Origin: Flammeovirgaceae bacterium UBA2786 | GTDB lineage: Bacteria; Bacteroidota; Bacteroidia; Cytophagales; Cyclobacteriaceae | DNA length: 64,000 bases | Assembly: GCA_002352225.1 (NCBI GenBank) | Contig: DEIA01000031.1 | Coordinates: 1 to 64,000 of the forward strand | Direction of reading: 5' to 3' | Shown: piece after piece, positions 35,132 to 43,469 of the stretch | Layout of the letters: each line of letters begins with the position of its first letter | Numbering within the stretch: position 1 is the first letter of the stretch | Notes under the pieces: generated by a model | Told to the model about the DNA's origin: nothing | Databases searched by the model: none | The model's input: the letters and a program-made list of their open reading frames with translations, nothing else | Program-made: the position numbers and the translations under genes

Positions 35132-35794
35132 TTAAACAATGCGAAAAGTTACCAATTCTGTCTTGTTCTTCACAAAAAACAATGTGTTGGTTGCGATAAA
35201 AAAAGTACCAATGCCCATTCCTTTCAAATTCGTGCCAATTTCTTCGCTCCAGCTCAATTCTCCAGTACGGCTAAAACAGGCCAATACATTGGTAAAATTA
35301 CCCGGCTGACCAATATAATAGGCTATAAAAACGAGGTCGTTCGCTTCAAGGTATTCGGCACCTATAAAAATCTGTTGCTTTACCCTTTCTTCCAAGAATT
35401 TTTGCACGGTATTAAATTCTGCTTCTCCCTGTACATACACAAACGGCCGCAACAGCCCGTTCGTACATTCAGGTTCGGGTTGTACCGAAACAGGTTCGCC
35501 ATTGCGCACGTTCAACACAATTTCACTTACCACATCGGGGTTAGTGGTGGTTTGAAAAACCCTGAGCACTACCTGGTTTAGGGTAACCCGATTTACGTTA
35601 ATCCACCAGGTTTCGGGCAAATGGTTAACGCGCCAGACAACCTTACCCGAAAATTCAATACAGGCAATTGAAACATTGCGCGCATTATCGTTTCGCTCCT
35701 CAATTATCATTTGGCACAACTGAGGCACGGGCAACAGGTTCCAGATAACACAGCCGGAAGGCGCCCGATAAACAACACAGGTTTTTTCGATCAA
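35132..35794 (-). CDS. Hypothetical protein, DUF4905-like
   Basis: The 220-aa product most likely starts at a TTG (35794); the next Met is 27 residues in. It has no signal peptide or membrane segment. Beta-rich repeats such as FSGKVVWRVNHLPETWWINV, FVYVQGEAEFNTVQ and VLACFSRTGELSWSEEIG suggest a beta-propeller or beta-sandwich fold. The pattern resembles DUF4905 proteins, but I cannot confirm it. It heads a reverse-strand run (DUF4905-like, LysM, OmpA, TIGR02757) and its start is divergent from the nfeD gene. Confidence 0.6.
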   Translation of the reverse strand: MIEKTCVVYRAPSGCVIWNLLPVPQLCQMIIEERNDNARNVSIACIEFSGKVVWRVNHLPETWWINVNRVTLNQVVLRVFQTTTNPDVVSEIVLNVRNGEPVSVQPEPECTNGLLRPFVYVQGEAEFNTVQKFLEERVKQQIFIGAEYLEANDLVFIAYYIGQPGNFTNVLACFSRTGELSWSEEIGTNLKGMGIGTFFIATNTLFFVKNKTELVTFRIV

Positions 35795-35827
35795 GACTTG
35801 TTATTTTTATGCAAAATACAAACAACC

Positions 35828-37165
35828 ATGCGAACGCTGTTGAGAATAATGAGTATTGTGCTGCTGGTACAAACTATTGGATGGGCCCAACCTGCCAAAA
35901 AGAAAGTAATGGTTATGGAAATTAAAGCAGAAATTGATCCTCGGATTGGCCGATATGTAAAACTTGCACTGGAACATGCAGATAAAACACAAGCCGACAT
36001 CATTGTTGTAGATATGGATACGTTTGGCGGAGCACTAAGCGACACCAAAGAAATTGTGGATCAGATTATGGCGCTGAAAATACCCATTTGGGTTTTCATC
36101 AATTCTGACGCTGCATCCGCAGGAGCATTAATTTCTATTGCGTGCGACAGCATTTATATGGCTCCCGGTGCAACCATTGGTGCCGCTACCGTGGTGGATG
36201 GCAGTGGAGCAGCTGCGCCCGACAAATATCAATCGTATATGCGGTCTATTATGCGCGCAACAGCCGAAGAGAACGGACGCAACCCACGCATTGCCGAAGG
36301 TATGGTTGACGAAAATGTAGTGATTGATAGTTTAAAACAAGCCGGCAAAGTAATTACGTTTACAACTTCTGAAGCCATGGAGAATGGTTATTGCGAAGCT
36401 AAGGTTGAGTCTATTGACGAAATTCTGAAACGCAACAACGTAGGCGAATATGAAATTGAAACCTTTCGGTTAGGTGCCGTTGAAAAAATCATTGCCATTT
36501 TTCTAAACCCATTTATTAGTGGCATTCTGATTCTGGTAATAATGGGTGGAATTTATTTTGAATTGCAAACCCCGGGTGTGGGCTTTCCCTTACTTGCTGC
36601 TATTGTTGCATTGGTACTTTATTTAGTGCCCTATTACCTCAACGGACTGGCTGCCTACTGGGAAATACTTGCTCTGTTTATTGGCGTACTCCTTATCATA
36701 GCCGAATTATTTTTTATCCCTGGTTTTGGTATTGCCGGAATAAGTGGCATAACGCTAACGGTAGTTTCGCTGGTGCTGATTATGCTCAACAATGATTTCT
36801 TCAATTTTGAGTTTGTACCGCTGGGCGATATTATTATGGCCTCCTTTGCTGCGGTTGGCGGCTTAGCCGGTGGGGTTATACTCCTCTTTGTAGGTGGTGC
36901 GCGGCTAACCAAAACAAGAGCCTTTGCCCGCATTGCCCTTACCGATACTCAGGATGCCAAAAGTGGCTATACCGTTAGCAGTTTTCAAAAAGACCTTATG
37001 GGCAAGCGCGGTAAAACTCAAACCATACTACGGCCCAGTGGCAAAGTTTTAATTGAAGGCCAGGTGTACGATGCCTTTACCCGTGGCGATTTTATTGAGA
37101 AGGATGAAACCATAGAAGTAATCGGAACAGAAGGAGTAACATTAAGAGTGAAGAAGGTTGAATGA
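35828..37165 (+). CDS. NfeD family membrane-bound serine protease (ClpP class)
   Basis: The start is taken at ATG 35828 (MRTLLRIMSIVLLVQTIGWA), which gives a signal peptide; the frame is open upstream without family match. The 445-aa product has a ClpP-like protease domain (~30-210). The catalytic Ser lies in NSDAASAGALISIACDS, and a Lys in DKYQSYMRSIMRATAEENGR fits the Ser-Lys dyad. Four or five membrane helices follow (~240-380) and an NfeD OB-fold domain closes the C-terminus (GKRGKTQTILRPSGKVLIEG). Homologues cleave stomatin-like membrane proteins. Its stop overlaps an upstream start candidate of kdsB. Confidence 0.9.
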   Translation: MRTLLRIMSIVLLVQTIGWAQPAKKKVMVMEIKAEIDPRIGRYVKLALEHADKTQADIIVVDMDTFGGALSDTKEIVDQIMALKIPIWVFINSDAASAGALISIACDSIYMAPGATIGAATVVDGSGAAAPDKYQSYMRSIMRATAEENGRNPRIAEGMVDENVVIDSLKQAGKVITFTTSEAMENGYCEAKVESIDEILKRNNVGEYEIETFRLGAVEKIIAIFLNPFISGILILVIMGGIYFELQTPGVGFPLLAAIVALVLYLVPYYLNGLAAYWEILALFIGVLLIIAELFFIPGFGIAGISGITLTVVSLVLIMLNNDFFNFEFVPLGDIIMASFAAVGGLAGGVILLFVGGARLTKTRAFARIALTDTQDAKSGYTVSSFQKDLMGKRGKTQTILRPSGKVLIEGQVYDAFTRGDFIEKDETIEVIGTEGVTLRVKKVE

Positions 37166-37179
37166 ACAATAAGGCAACA

Positions 37180-37944
37180 ATGAAAATTATCGGTATAATT
37201 CCTGCCCGTTACGCCTCCACACGCTTTCCCGGTAAACCCCTTGCTTTAATTGGCGGAATATCCATGATTCAGCGTGTGTACGAACAAGCCTGTAAAAGCA
37301 AATCGCTGCATGCGGTAGTTGTGGCTACCGATAACCAACAGATTTTCGATCATGTACAAACTTTTGGAAAGGCCTGCATGACAGCCACTACACATGTAAG
37401 TGGTACTGACCGCTGTTATGAAGTGCTGACGCAGCAAACCGAACATTATGATTATATAATTAACATACAAGGAGATGAACCCTTTATTGCTCCCGAACAA
37501 ATTAACCTGCTTGCTTCTTTACTCGATAATAAAACCGAACTGGCTACACTTGTAAAAAAAATTACAGAACAAAAATTCTTGCTGAATCCTAATGTAGTAA
37601 AGGCTGTATTAAACCAGTTGGGTGAAGCCTTATACTTTAGCCGCTCGCCCATCCCCTATTGGCGTGGAAATGAAACAGAATGGACAACGCAACATGCTTA
37701 CTATAAACATATTGGTATGTACGCATACCGGGCCGATGTGCTGGAAAAAATTACGCAGCTAACTGTCTCTTCTTTAGAAAAAGCTGAATCGCTAGAACAA
37801 CTGCGTTGGCTGGAAAATGGTTTCAGAATTAAAGTTGTTGAAACTACTTTGGAAACCATTGGCATTGATACGCCTGATGATCTGGAGAAAGCGAATGAAG
37901 TTTTGAAAACGGGGAAACATTTCATTCTCAACTCAGGCTTGTGA
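37180..37944 (+). CDS. kdsB: 3-deoxy-manno-octulosonate cytidylyltransferase
   Basis: The start is taken at ATG 37180 (MKIIGIIPARYASTRFPGKP), the usual start of the family; ATG 37162 adds six residues and overlaps the previous stop. The 254-aa enzyme activates Kdo with CTP for LPS inner-core synthesis. Motifs are the CTP-binding IPARYASTRFPGKPL, the metal-binding NIQGDEPFI and the later YFSRSPIPYW and HIGMYAYR. The last 20 codons recur as a degraded copy at 39323-39390. Confidence 0.94.
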   Translation: MKIIGIIPARYASTRFPGKPLALIGGISMIQRVYEQACKSKSLHAVVVATDNQQIFDHVQTFGKACMTATTHVSGTDRCYEVLTQQTEHYDYIINIQGDEPFIAPEQINLLASLLDNKTELATLVKKITEQKFLLNPNVVKAVLNQLGEALYFSRSPIPYWRGNETEWTTQHAYYKHIGMYAYRADVLEKITQLTVSSLEKAESLEQLRWLENGFRIKVVETTLETIGIDTPDDLEKANEVLKTGKHFILNSGL

Positions 37945-37970
37945 CACAACCTCATAGTAAAATCCCGACA

Positions 37971-39125
37971 ATGAATAAAGCAATAATAATAATAATTTTT
38001 TCAGCATCTTGTTTAACGACTTACTCACAAAAAATTGCAATCACTTATCATGACAGTACATGGCAGTTGACAACCAAAGAATTTGCGCAGTATTACAGGA
38101 CTGGAATAATTGGTGAAGATTTCAGGTACTATGGTGAAGTAACCGATTACTTCATGAATGGTCAACCTCAAATGAAAGGTTACTTTTCAGCTAATATAAA
38201 AATAGATACATTTTATTTTTACTATCCTAATGGCAAATTAATGACTAAAGGGCTGTATAAAGACAATCTACGGTACGGCTTTTGGACGAGTTATTACGAA
38301 AATGGAAAGATTAAGGACAAGGTTGGTTTTGATGGAAACTTTATTTGCGCGCTTGAGTACTATGACGCAAACGGAAATGCTTTAATGGAAAAGGGAACAG
38401 GTATCTGGAAGACCAAATATTATTACGACCTAACCAGTGACATTGTGGAAATTGAAGGTTCGTACAAGGACACATTAAGACATGGGGTTTGGACATCTCA
38501 TAAAACTAGTGTTATGCCATGGATAACACATGAGCGAAAATTAGAATGCCTTGAAGAGTACGAAAATGGTATGTTTGTAAGAGGGAAATATTATTGGGGA
38601 GGAGGGGGAGTTCAGGACATTGGCAGGCCGACAATGAATATACTTCCTGAAACTGACAAATTTAACAAGTTAGAGAATTGGGATTTTTCAAAATATGCCT
38701 CGATTGAAGCATACCCATTTCTGGAGTTTTTACCTAATGTTGACTCAACCGTTTTTCCTGTTGATAAACTTGCAGAATTCCCAGGTGGTATTGATTCTTT
38801 GACAAAGATTGTACGTAACAATATAAAATTATCTAAATCATATATTGCCTCACAAAAACTTAGGTCGATGTTGTTTGAAATCAGGATTAACGCCAAAGGG
38901 AAATTGAAAATAACCGAGTACCCAAGCGAGCTAATCCTCATGTCATTTCCGACAAATCAGCTTTTTTATGACAAATCTCTAAAAACTGTTAAAAAACTAA
39001 AAGGCTGGATACCTGCAACAAGAGGAGCTAATAGAGTTGTTAATTATTTTATGTTGGCAATCCACCTGGATGATGGACACATAAGTGTTCAATTGATAAG
39101 TTTAAATCAGGCAAAAGGGGATTAA
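37971..39125 (+). CDS. Secreted MORN-repeat (toxin-antitoxin system YwqK-like) protein
   Basis: The start is taken at ATG 37971 (MNKAIIIIIFSASCLTTYSQ), which gives a signal peptide; the frame extends upstream to 37941 across the kdsB end. The 384-aa product contains a run of MORN variant repeats (YFMNGQPQMKGYFSANIKID, YPNGKLMTKGLYKDNLRYGF, YYENGKIKDKVGFD). A less regular C-terminal domain ends FMLAIHLDDGHISVQLISLN. MORN variants are found in membrane-associated and effector-associated proteins of Bacteroidota. It is flanked by the real kdsB and a decayed kdsB tail, so it may have arrived as an insertion. Confidence 0.7.
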   Translation: MNKAIIIIIFSASCLTTYSQKIAITYHDSTWQLTTKEFAQYYRTGIIGEDFRYYGEVTDYFMNGQPQMKGYFSANIKIDTFYFYYPNGKLMTKGLYKDNLRYGFWTSYYENGKIKDKVGFDGNFICALEYYDANGNALMEKGTGIWKTKYYYDLTSDIVEIEGSYKDTLRHGVWTSHKTSVMPWITHERKLECLEEYENGMFVRGKYYWGGGGVQDIGRPTMNILPETDKFNKLENWDFSKYASIEAYPFLEFLPNVDSTVFPVDKLAEFPGGIDSLTKIVRNNIKLSKSYIASQKLRSMLFEIRINAKGKLKITEYPSELILMSFPTNQLFYDKSLKTVKKLKGWIPATRGANRVVNYFMLAIHLDDGHISVQLISLNQAKGD

Positions 39126-39186
39126 GAATACACTTCAGCCACGTACAACTCCTGCTCGAAGTAATTTTAGTCACTTCAAAAAAAAC

Positions 39187-39321
39187 ATGAACAACGAAAA
39201 CCCATCAGGCATTAGGCTTAATAAATACATCAGCAATACCGGCTTTTGCAGCAGACGGGAGGCATACAAACTTATTGAAGTAGGCAGGGTAACCATCAAC
39301 CAAAAAATACCTGAATTGGGA
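39187..39321 (+). pseudogene. N-terminal fragment of an S4-domain pseudouridine synthase (RluF/RsuA type)
   Basis: From the ATG at 39187 the DNA encodes an S4 RNA-binding domain (IRLNKYISNTGFCSRREAYK, LIEVGRVTIN), characteristic of RluF/RsuA-type pseudouridine synthases. After about 45 codons it fuses to DNA resembling the kdsB 3' end. The catalytic domain is absent. It is a scar left by deletion. Confidence 0.78.
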
Positions 39322-39322
39322 A

Positions 39323-39390
39323 TTGGAAACCATTGGCATTGATACACACGAAGGTTTGAACAAGCAAATGCTGTGTTAAAAAACCGGTAA
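39323..39390 (+). pseudogene. Decayed 3' end of a kdsB copy
   Basis: A 23-base stretch is identical to the kdsB gene (37849-37871) and encodes LETIGIDT. After a single-base deletion the reading continues as EQANAVLKNR and a stop, resembling a KdsB C-terminus that differs from the intact gene. It is a remnant of a related kdsB. The 397 bases between 39126 and 39522 hold this scar, the S4 fragment and otherwise no gene. Confidence 0.75.
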
Positions 39391-39522
39391 ATCATCAAAA
39401 CGGATAAACTCTTTGCTTTCTGCTTTTCGTATCGTAACACGCAATTTTTTATCCACCTACGAACTACAATGTAAAATATTCGGTTCTACGTTTCGTCTAT
39501 ACTCTTTTTAAACACCTCCCCC

Positions 39523-41253
39523 ATGTCGCAACCTAACGCTAAAGTTTCACTTCGATCCGTATTTAAAACCATCATATGGCCTCGCAGAAAACTAATTTTT
39601 ATAGGCCTCATCCTTATTCTTATCAGCCGTACGGCAGGTCTGGTACCGCCCTGGGCTACCAAACCCTTTATGGACGATATTCTGGTAAACCGCGAAATGG
39701 ATAAACTACCATTTTTGCTTACCCTTCTTACTATTGCCATTCTTGTGCAGGCCGTAACTTCTTATGCCCTTACTAAGATTCTAAGTGTAGAAGCACAGCA
39801 TTTGATTTCGGTGTTGCGTGCAAAAGTTCAAAAACACTTACTGCGTTTGCCTATTCGTTTTTTCGACAATCAAAAATCCGGGGCGCTGGTATCGCGGGTA
39901 ATGAATGATGTTGAGGGTGTGCGTAACTTAGTAGGAACCGGGCTGGTGCAACTGGTAGGTGGTGTGCTTACAGCCCTTATCTCGGTTATATTTTTAATTT
40001 ACATTAATCCATGGATGACCTTATTTGTGCTTTTGCCCATGTCCATTTTCGGAGTAATTACGTTAAAAACATTCGCTGTTATCAGGCCTGTATTTCGCGA
40101 GCGCGGTAAAATAACAGCCGATGTAACCGGAAGACTTACCGAAACCCTGAATGGCATACGGGTAATTAAAGGCTTTAATGCCGAACCGCAAGAAATAAAA
40201 GTATTTGAAAATGGAGTAGAGCAACTCTTTAAAAACATTAAAAAGAGTTTAACCAGTACCAGTTTTGTTACCAGTGCCGGAACATTTTTAGTAGGCCTGG
40301 CCAGTGTAGGCATAATGGGGCTAAGTGGTTATTTCCAACTAAGCGCTGGCGACTTCTTACAGTTTACCATGTTTATGGTGTTTATGATTGCGCCTATTGT
40401 GCAAATGAGTAACATCGGCAGCCAGTTAACCGAAGCTTTTGCAGGATTAGATCGCACCGAGGAATTAATGAACATGCCGGTAGAAGATGATGGAACCCAC
40501 CGCACCTTACAAATCGGAAACATAAAAGGCGATTTTGAGTTTAACGATGTATCGTTTGCGTATGAAGAGGGTAAGCCCGTATTGAAAAACATTTCATTCT
40601 CCGCCCCCGCAGGAAGTGTTACCGCATTAGTGGGTACATCGGGTTCGGGCAAAACTACTATTGCCGGATTGGTTGCCACCTTTCTTAATCCTGACAGCGG
40701 AACCATCACGCTTGACGGTACCGATCTTTCAAAAATTTCCCTTGGCAGTTACCGCAATCAGTTAGGTGTAGTGTTGCAAGATGATTTTCTCTTTGAAGGT
40801 ACCATTCGCGAGAACATTTTATTTCCAAGGCCCAACGCAACAGAAGATGAATTACAGCAAGCTGTAAAAGCTGCCTTTGTAAGTGAGTTTACCAATCGTT
40901 TTGAACACGGTTTAGATACTATAATTGGCGAGCGGGGTGTAAAACTTTCGGGCGGCCAACGCCAACGTATTGCCATTGCCCGCGCTATTCTCGCAAATCC
41001 TCGCGTTCTTATATTAGACGAAGCCACCTCAAACCTTGATACCGAGAGCGAAAGCTTTATTCAGGAAAGTTTACGAACCCTGATGCAAGGACGCACCACT
41101 TTTGTAATTGCGCACCGCCTTAGTACTATCCGCCAGGCTAACCAGATTCTGGTTATTGAAACGGGACAAATTCAGGAACGAGGAACCCATGATGAACTGA
41201 TTGCCAGACAAGGCCGCTATTATCAACTCTATACGTATCAGGCAAGGATCTAA
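39523..41253 (+). CDS. MsbA-like ABC exporter (fused permease and ATPase)
   Basis: The 576-aa protein has a six-helix type I exporter domain (~15-310). An NBD follows with Walker A GTSGSGKTTIAG (~375), Q-loop VVLQDDFLFEGTIREN, signature VKLSGGQRQRIAIARA, Walker B RVLILDEATSNLDTES and H-loop VIAHRLSTIRQAN. It works as a homodimer or heterodimer to flip lipids or export small molecules; lipid A flipping is the best guess from similarity. Nothing in the surroundings fixes the substrate. Confidence 0.88.
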   Translation: MSQPNAKVSLRSVFKTIIWPRRKLIFIGLILILISRTAGLVPPWATKPFMDDILVNREMDKLPFLLTLLTIAILVQAVTSYALTKILSVEAQHLISVLRAKVQKHLLRLPIRFFDNQKSGALVSRVMNDVEGVRNLVGTGLVQLVGGVLTALISVIFLIYINPWMTLFVLLPMSIFGVITLKTFAVIRPVFRERGKITADVTGRLTETLNGIRVIKGFNAEPQEIKVFENGVEQLFKNIKKSLTSTSFVTSAGTFLVGLASVGIMGLSGYFQLSAGDFLQFTMFMVFMIAPIVQMSNIGSQLTEAFAGLDRTEELMNMPVEDDGTHRTLQIGNIKGDFEFNDVSFAYEEGKPVLKNISFSAPAGSVTALVGTSGSGKTTIAGLVATFLNPDSGTITLDGTDLSKISLGSYRNQLGVVLQDDFLFEGTIRENILFPRPNATEDELQQAVKAAFVSEFTNRFEHGLDTIIGERGVKLSGGQRQRIAIARAILANPRVLILDEATSNLDTESESFIQESLRTLMQGRTTFVIAHRLSTIRQANQILVIETGQIQERGTHDELIARQGRYYQLYTYQARI

Positions 41254-41429
41254 TGCTGTTTGCCAGTTTGTAGAGGTTATAGTAATAAAGCAGGCCATAA
41301 TGACTTGTTTTTAGGAAGTTATGATCTCTTTTTAAGACAAAAAGTCCTGAAAAAGTCATCGGCATACTTTTCACAGGTACCCAACATGTGACTTTAAAAC
41401 ACATGTTAAACCTTAAAAAAATTAATATT

Positions 41430-41858
41430 ATGAGCATCATCCGTTATAATCCCAACGATTTCGCACCAACATCTTTTAGTGCTTTGGTTGATCGTCTTTT
41501 CAACGATTCGATTACACGCTCTGGTGGTTCTGCCTTCGTGCCTAAAACCGATGTAATTGAAACCACCACGGCTTTTGAAGTTCACCTGGCCGTACCCGGG
41601 CTTAACAAGGAAGACTTTACCCTTGAAGTGAACGACAACTCTCTTACCATAAGTGGTGAGCGCAAATTCCAGAACGAAAAGAAAGAAAAAAATTATCACG
41701 CAATCGAAACGCATTTTGGTTCTTTTAGTCGTTCGTTTACCCTTCCCGAAAATGTAGATGCTACAAAAATTAGTGCCCGTTATAACAATGGCATTCTGGA
41801 AGTAAGTATTCCGAAAGACGAAAAGAAAGTTTTAAAGCAGAGCATTAAAGTAAGCTAA
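41430..41858 (+). CDS. Hsp20/alpha-crystallin small heat shock protein
   Basis: The start is taken at ATG 41430 (MSIIRYNPNDFAPTSFSALV); the frame is open upstream to 41388. The 142-aa chaperone has the alpha-crystallin domain (~35-125): PKTDVIETTTAFEVHLAVPG, EVNDNSLTISGERKFQNEKK and a FSRSFTLPENVDATKISARY strand. The C-terminal extension has KQSIKVS. It holds unfolding proteins during heat or other stress. A strong terminator follows, so it is a single-gene transcript. Confidence 0.92.
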   Translation: MSIIRYNPNDFAPTSFSALVDRLFNDSITRSGGSAFVPKTDVIETTTAFEVHLAVPGLNKEDFTLEVNDNSLTISGERKFQNEKKEKNYHAIETHFGSFSRSFTLPENVDATKISARYNNGILEVSIPKDEKKVLKQSIKVS

Positions 41859-41883
41859 GAGTAGCTGAGTTAGGTTGGGTTAG

Positions 41884-41916
41884 GCGTCTCTTCTTAAAAC
41901 GGAGAGGCGCTTTTTA
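41884..41916 (+). terminator. Rho-independent terminator after hsp20
   Basis: A 10-bp stem (GCGTCTCTTC with GGAGAGGCGC, two G-U pairs), a seven-base loop and a T5 tract follow the hsp20 stop. Confidence 0.85.
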
Positions 41917-42007
41917 TTGCGTATGTGTCTATACCCTAAAAAAACTCCTTTGGTTTACTTCTCCTTATCTTACAGAAACCGTACCTTACCTGTAAAGTGA
42001 GACGGTT

Positions 42008-43438
42008 ATGAAGCGTTTGTTATTAATATTATTAGTGGCCTGTGCCGCCTTTATTGGAGCCATTACAGGTTCAATATTTACCTTAAAGTATTTTGATGGT
42101 GGCCCTGCCTACACTTCCATCGAAGAAAGGCAAAATCTGAAACTTACAAACTACGCTGCAGATACGGTTCAGTATCGAAACGTTATTCCTATCAACTTTC
42201 AGACGGCCGCCAAATTAGTTACACCGGCTGTGGTACACATAAGCACTATTTATGGTGGCGGGCGATTTAGTTTAAATGCATTAGAACAATATCTTAATCC
42301 TCATTCTCAATCATCTGGCTCGGGTGTTATTATTTCTGATGATGGCTATATTGTAACCAACAACCATGTAATTGAAAACGCTAACTCCATAGAGATAACC
42401 TTACATAACAATCAACGTTTTTTTGCCAAGTTGGTGGGGCAAGATCCAAACACCGATCTGGCCCTGCTTAAAATAAAAGCACACGATCTTCCCTTTGTAA
42501 AATATGGCAACTCTGACGATGTATCTGCGGGCGAATGGGTATTGGCCATTGGAAACCCTTTTAATCTGAACTCTACTGTAACAGCTGGTATTGTAAGTGC
42601 AAAGGCGCGAAACATCGACATCTTGAGAAATCAAAATAACCTTCAAATTGAGTCATTCATACAAACCGATGCGGCCGTTAACCCGGGCAACAGCGGTGGC
42701 GCGCTGGTAAACTTAAAAGGTGAGTTGATTGGTATTAACTCTGCCATTGCCACAGCAACTGGAAGTTTTGATGGTTATTCGTTTGCAATACCCGTTAGCC
42801 TGGTAAAAAAAATCATGGATGACCTGCTGGAGTTTGGCTCTGTACAACGTGGTTTGCTGGGCGTGCAAATTAATAATGTAACACCCAACCTTGCTGAAAA
42901 CCGAAACCTGAATGTGGTACAAGGCGTATTTGTTAGTTTGGTAAACAAAGGCAGTGCAGCCGAATCTTCAGGAATTGAACCAGGCGATGTGATTGTGGCT
43001 ATTGATAATCATCCGGTAGCGGGTGTATCTGAATTGCAGGAATGGGTTGCACGCAAACGACCAGGCCAATCGGTAATAGTAAAATACCTGCGCAATGGTG
43101 TTGAAAAAGAAGTACTGGCCAAATTAAAAAACTTCGAAGGTTCTGAAACAATGCGCGAACGGGAAGTTAGGTATGAACTGGAAGGCGCTCAATTTGAAGA
43201 TGTACCGTACTCGCAGCTAACCGAATTAAATCTTGATGGAGGAGTATTAATAAAAAAGCTGGATCATGGAAAATGGAAAACGGCAGGCGTAAAAGAAAAC
43301 ATGATTATTACTCATATTGATAAAGTAGCCATTGATAATGTGAAGGATCTTAACCGCGCCATGGAAATGAAAAAAGGCGGGGTATTGATTGAAGGTTTGT
43401 GGCATGGCGAAAAACAAGCCATTGGGTTGGAATGGTAA
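42008..43438 (+). CDS. HtrA/DegP-type periplasmic serine protease
   Basis: The 476-aa protein has an N-terminal membrane anchor or signal (LLLILLVACAAFIGAITGS). The trypsin-like domain holds the catalytic triad: His in VTNNHVIENANSIE (~125), Asp in DPNTDLALLKIK (~155) and Ser in AVNPGNSGGALVNL (~230). A PDZ domain (~285-370) includes GLLGVQINNV and GSAAESSGIEPGDVIVAIDN, and a partial second PDZ-like region follows (ITHIDKVAIDNVKDLNRAME). It degrades or refolds damaged envelope proteins. Confidence 0.92.
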   Translation: MKRLLLILLVACAAFIGAITGSIFTLKYFDGGPAYTSIEERQNLKLTNYAADTVQYRNVIPINFQTAAKLVTPAVVHISTIYGGGRFSLNALEQYLNPHSQSSGSGVIISDDGYIVTNNHVIENANSIEITLHNNQRFFAKLVGQDPNTDLALLKIKAHDLPFVKYGNSDDVSAGEWVLAIGNPFNLNSTVTAGIVSAKARNIDILRNQNNLQIESFIQTDAAVNPGNSGGALVNLKGELIGINSAIATATGSFDGYSFAIPVSLVKKIMDDLLEFGSVQRGLLGVQINNVTPNLAENRNLNVVQGVFVSLVNKGSAAESSGIEPGDVIVAIDNHPVAGVSELQEWVARKRPGQSVIVKYLRNGVEKEVLAKLKNFEGSETMREREVRYELEGAQFEDVPYSQLTELNLDGGVLIKKLDHGKWKTAGVKENMIITHIDKVAIDNVKDLNRAMEMKKGGVLIEGLWHGEKQAIGLEW

Positions 43439-43469
43439 ACTTCTTAGTTTTACGGCAATCATTCTACCT

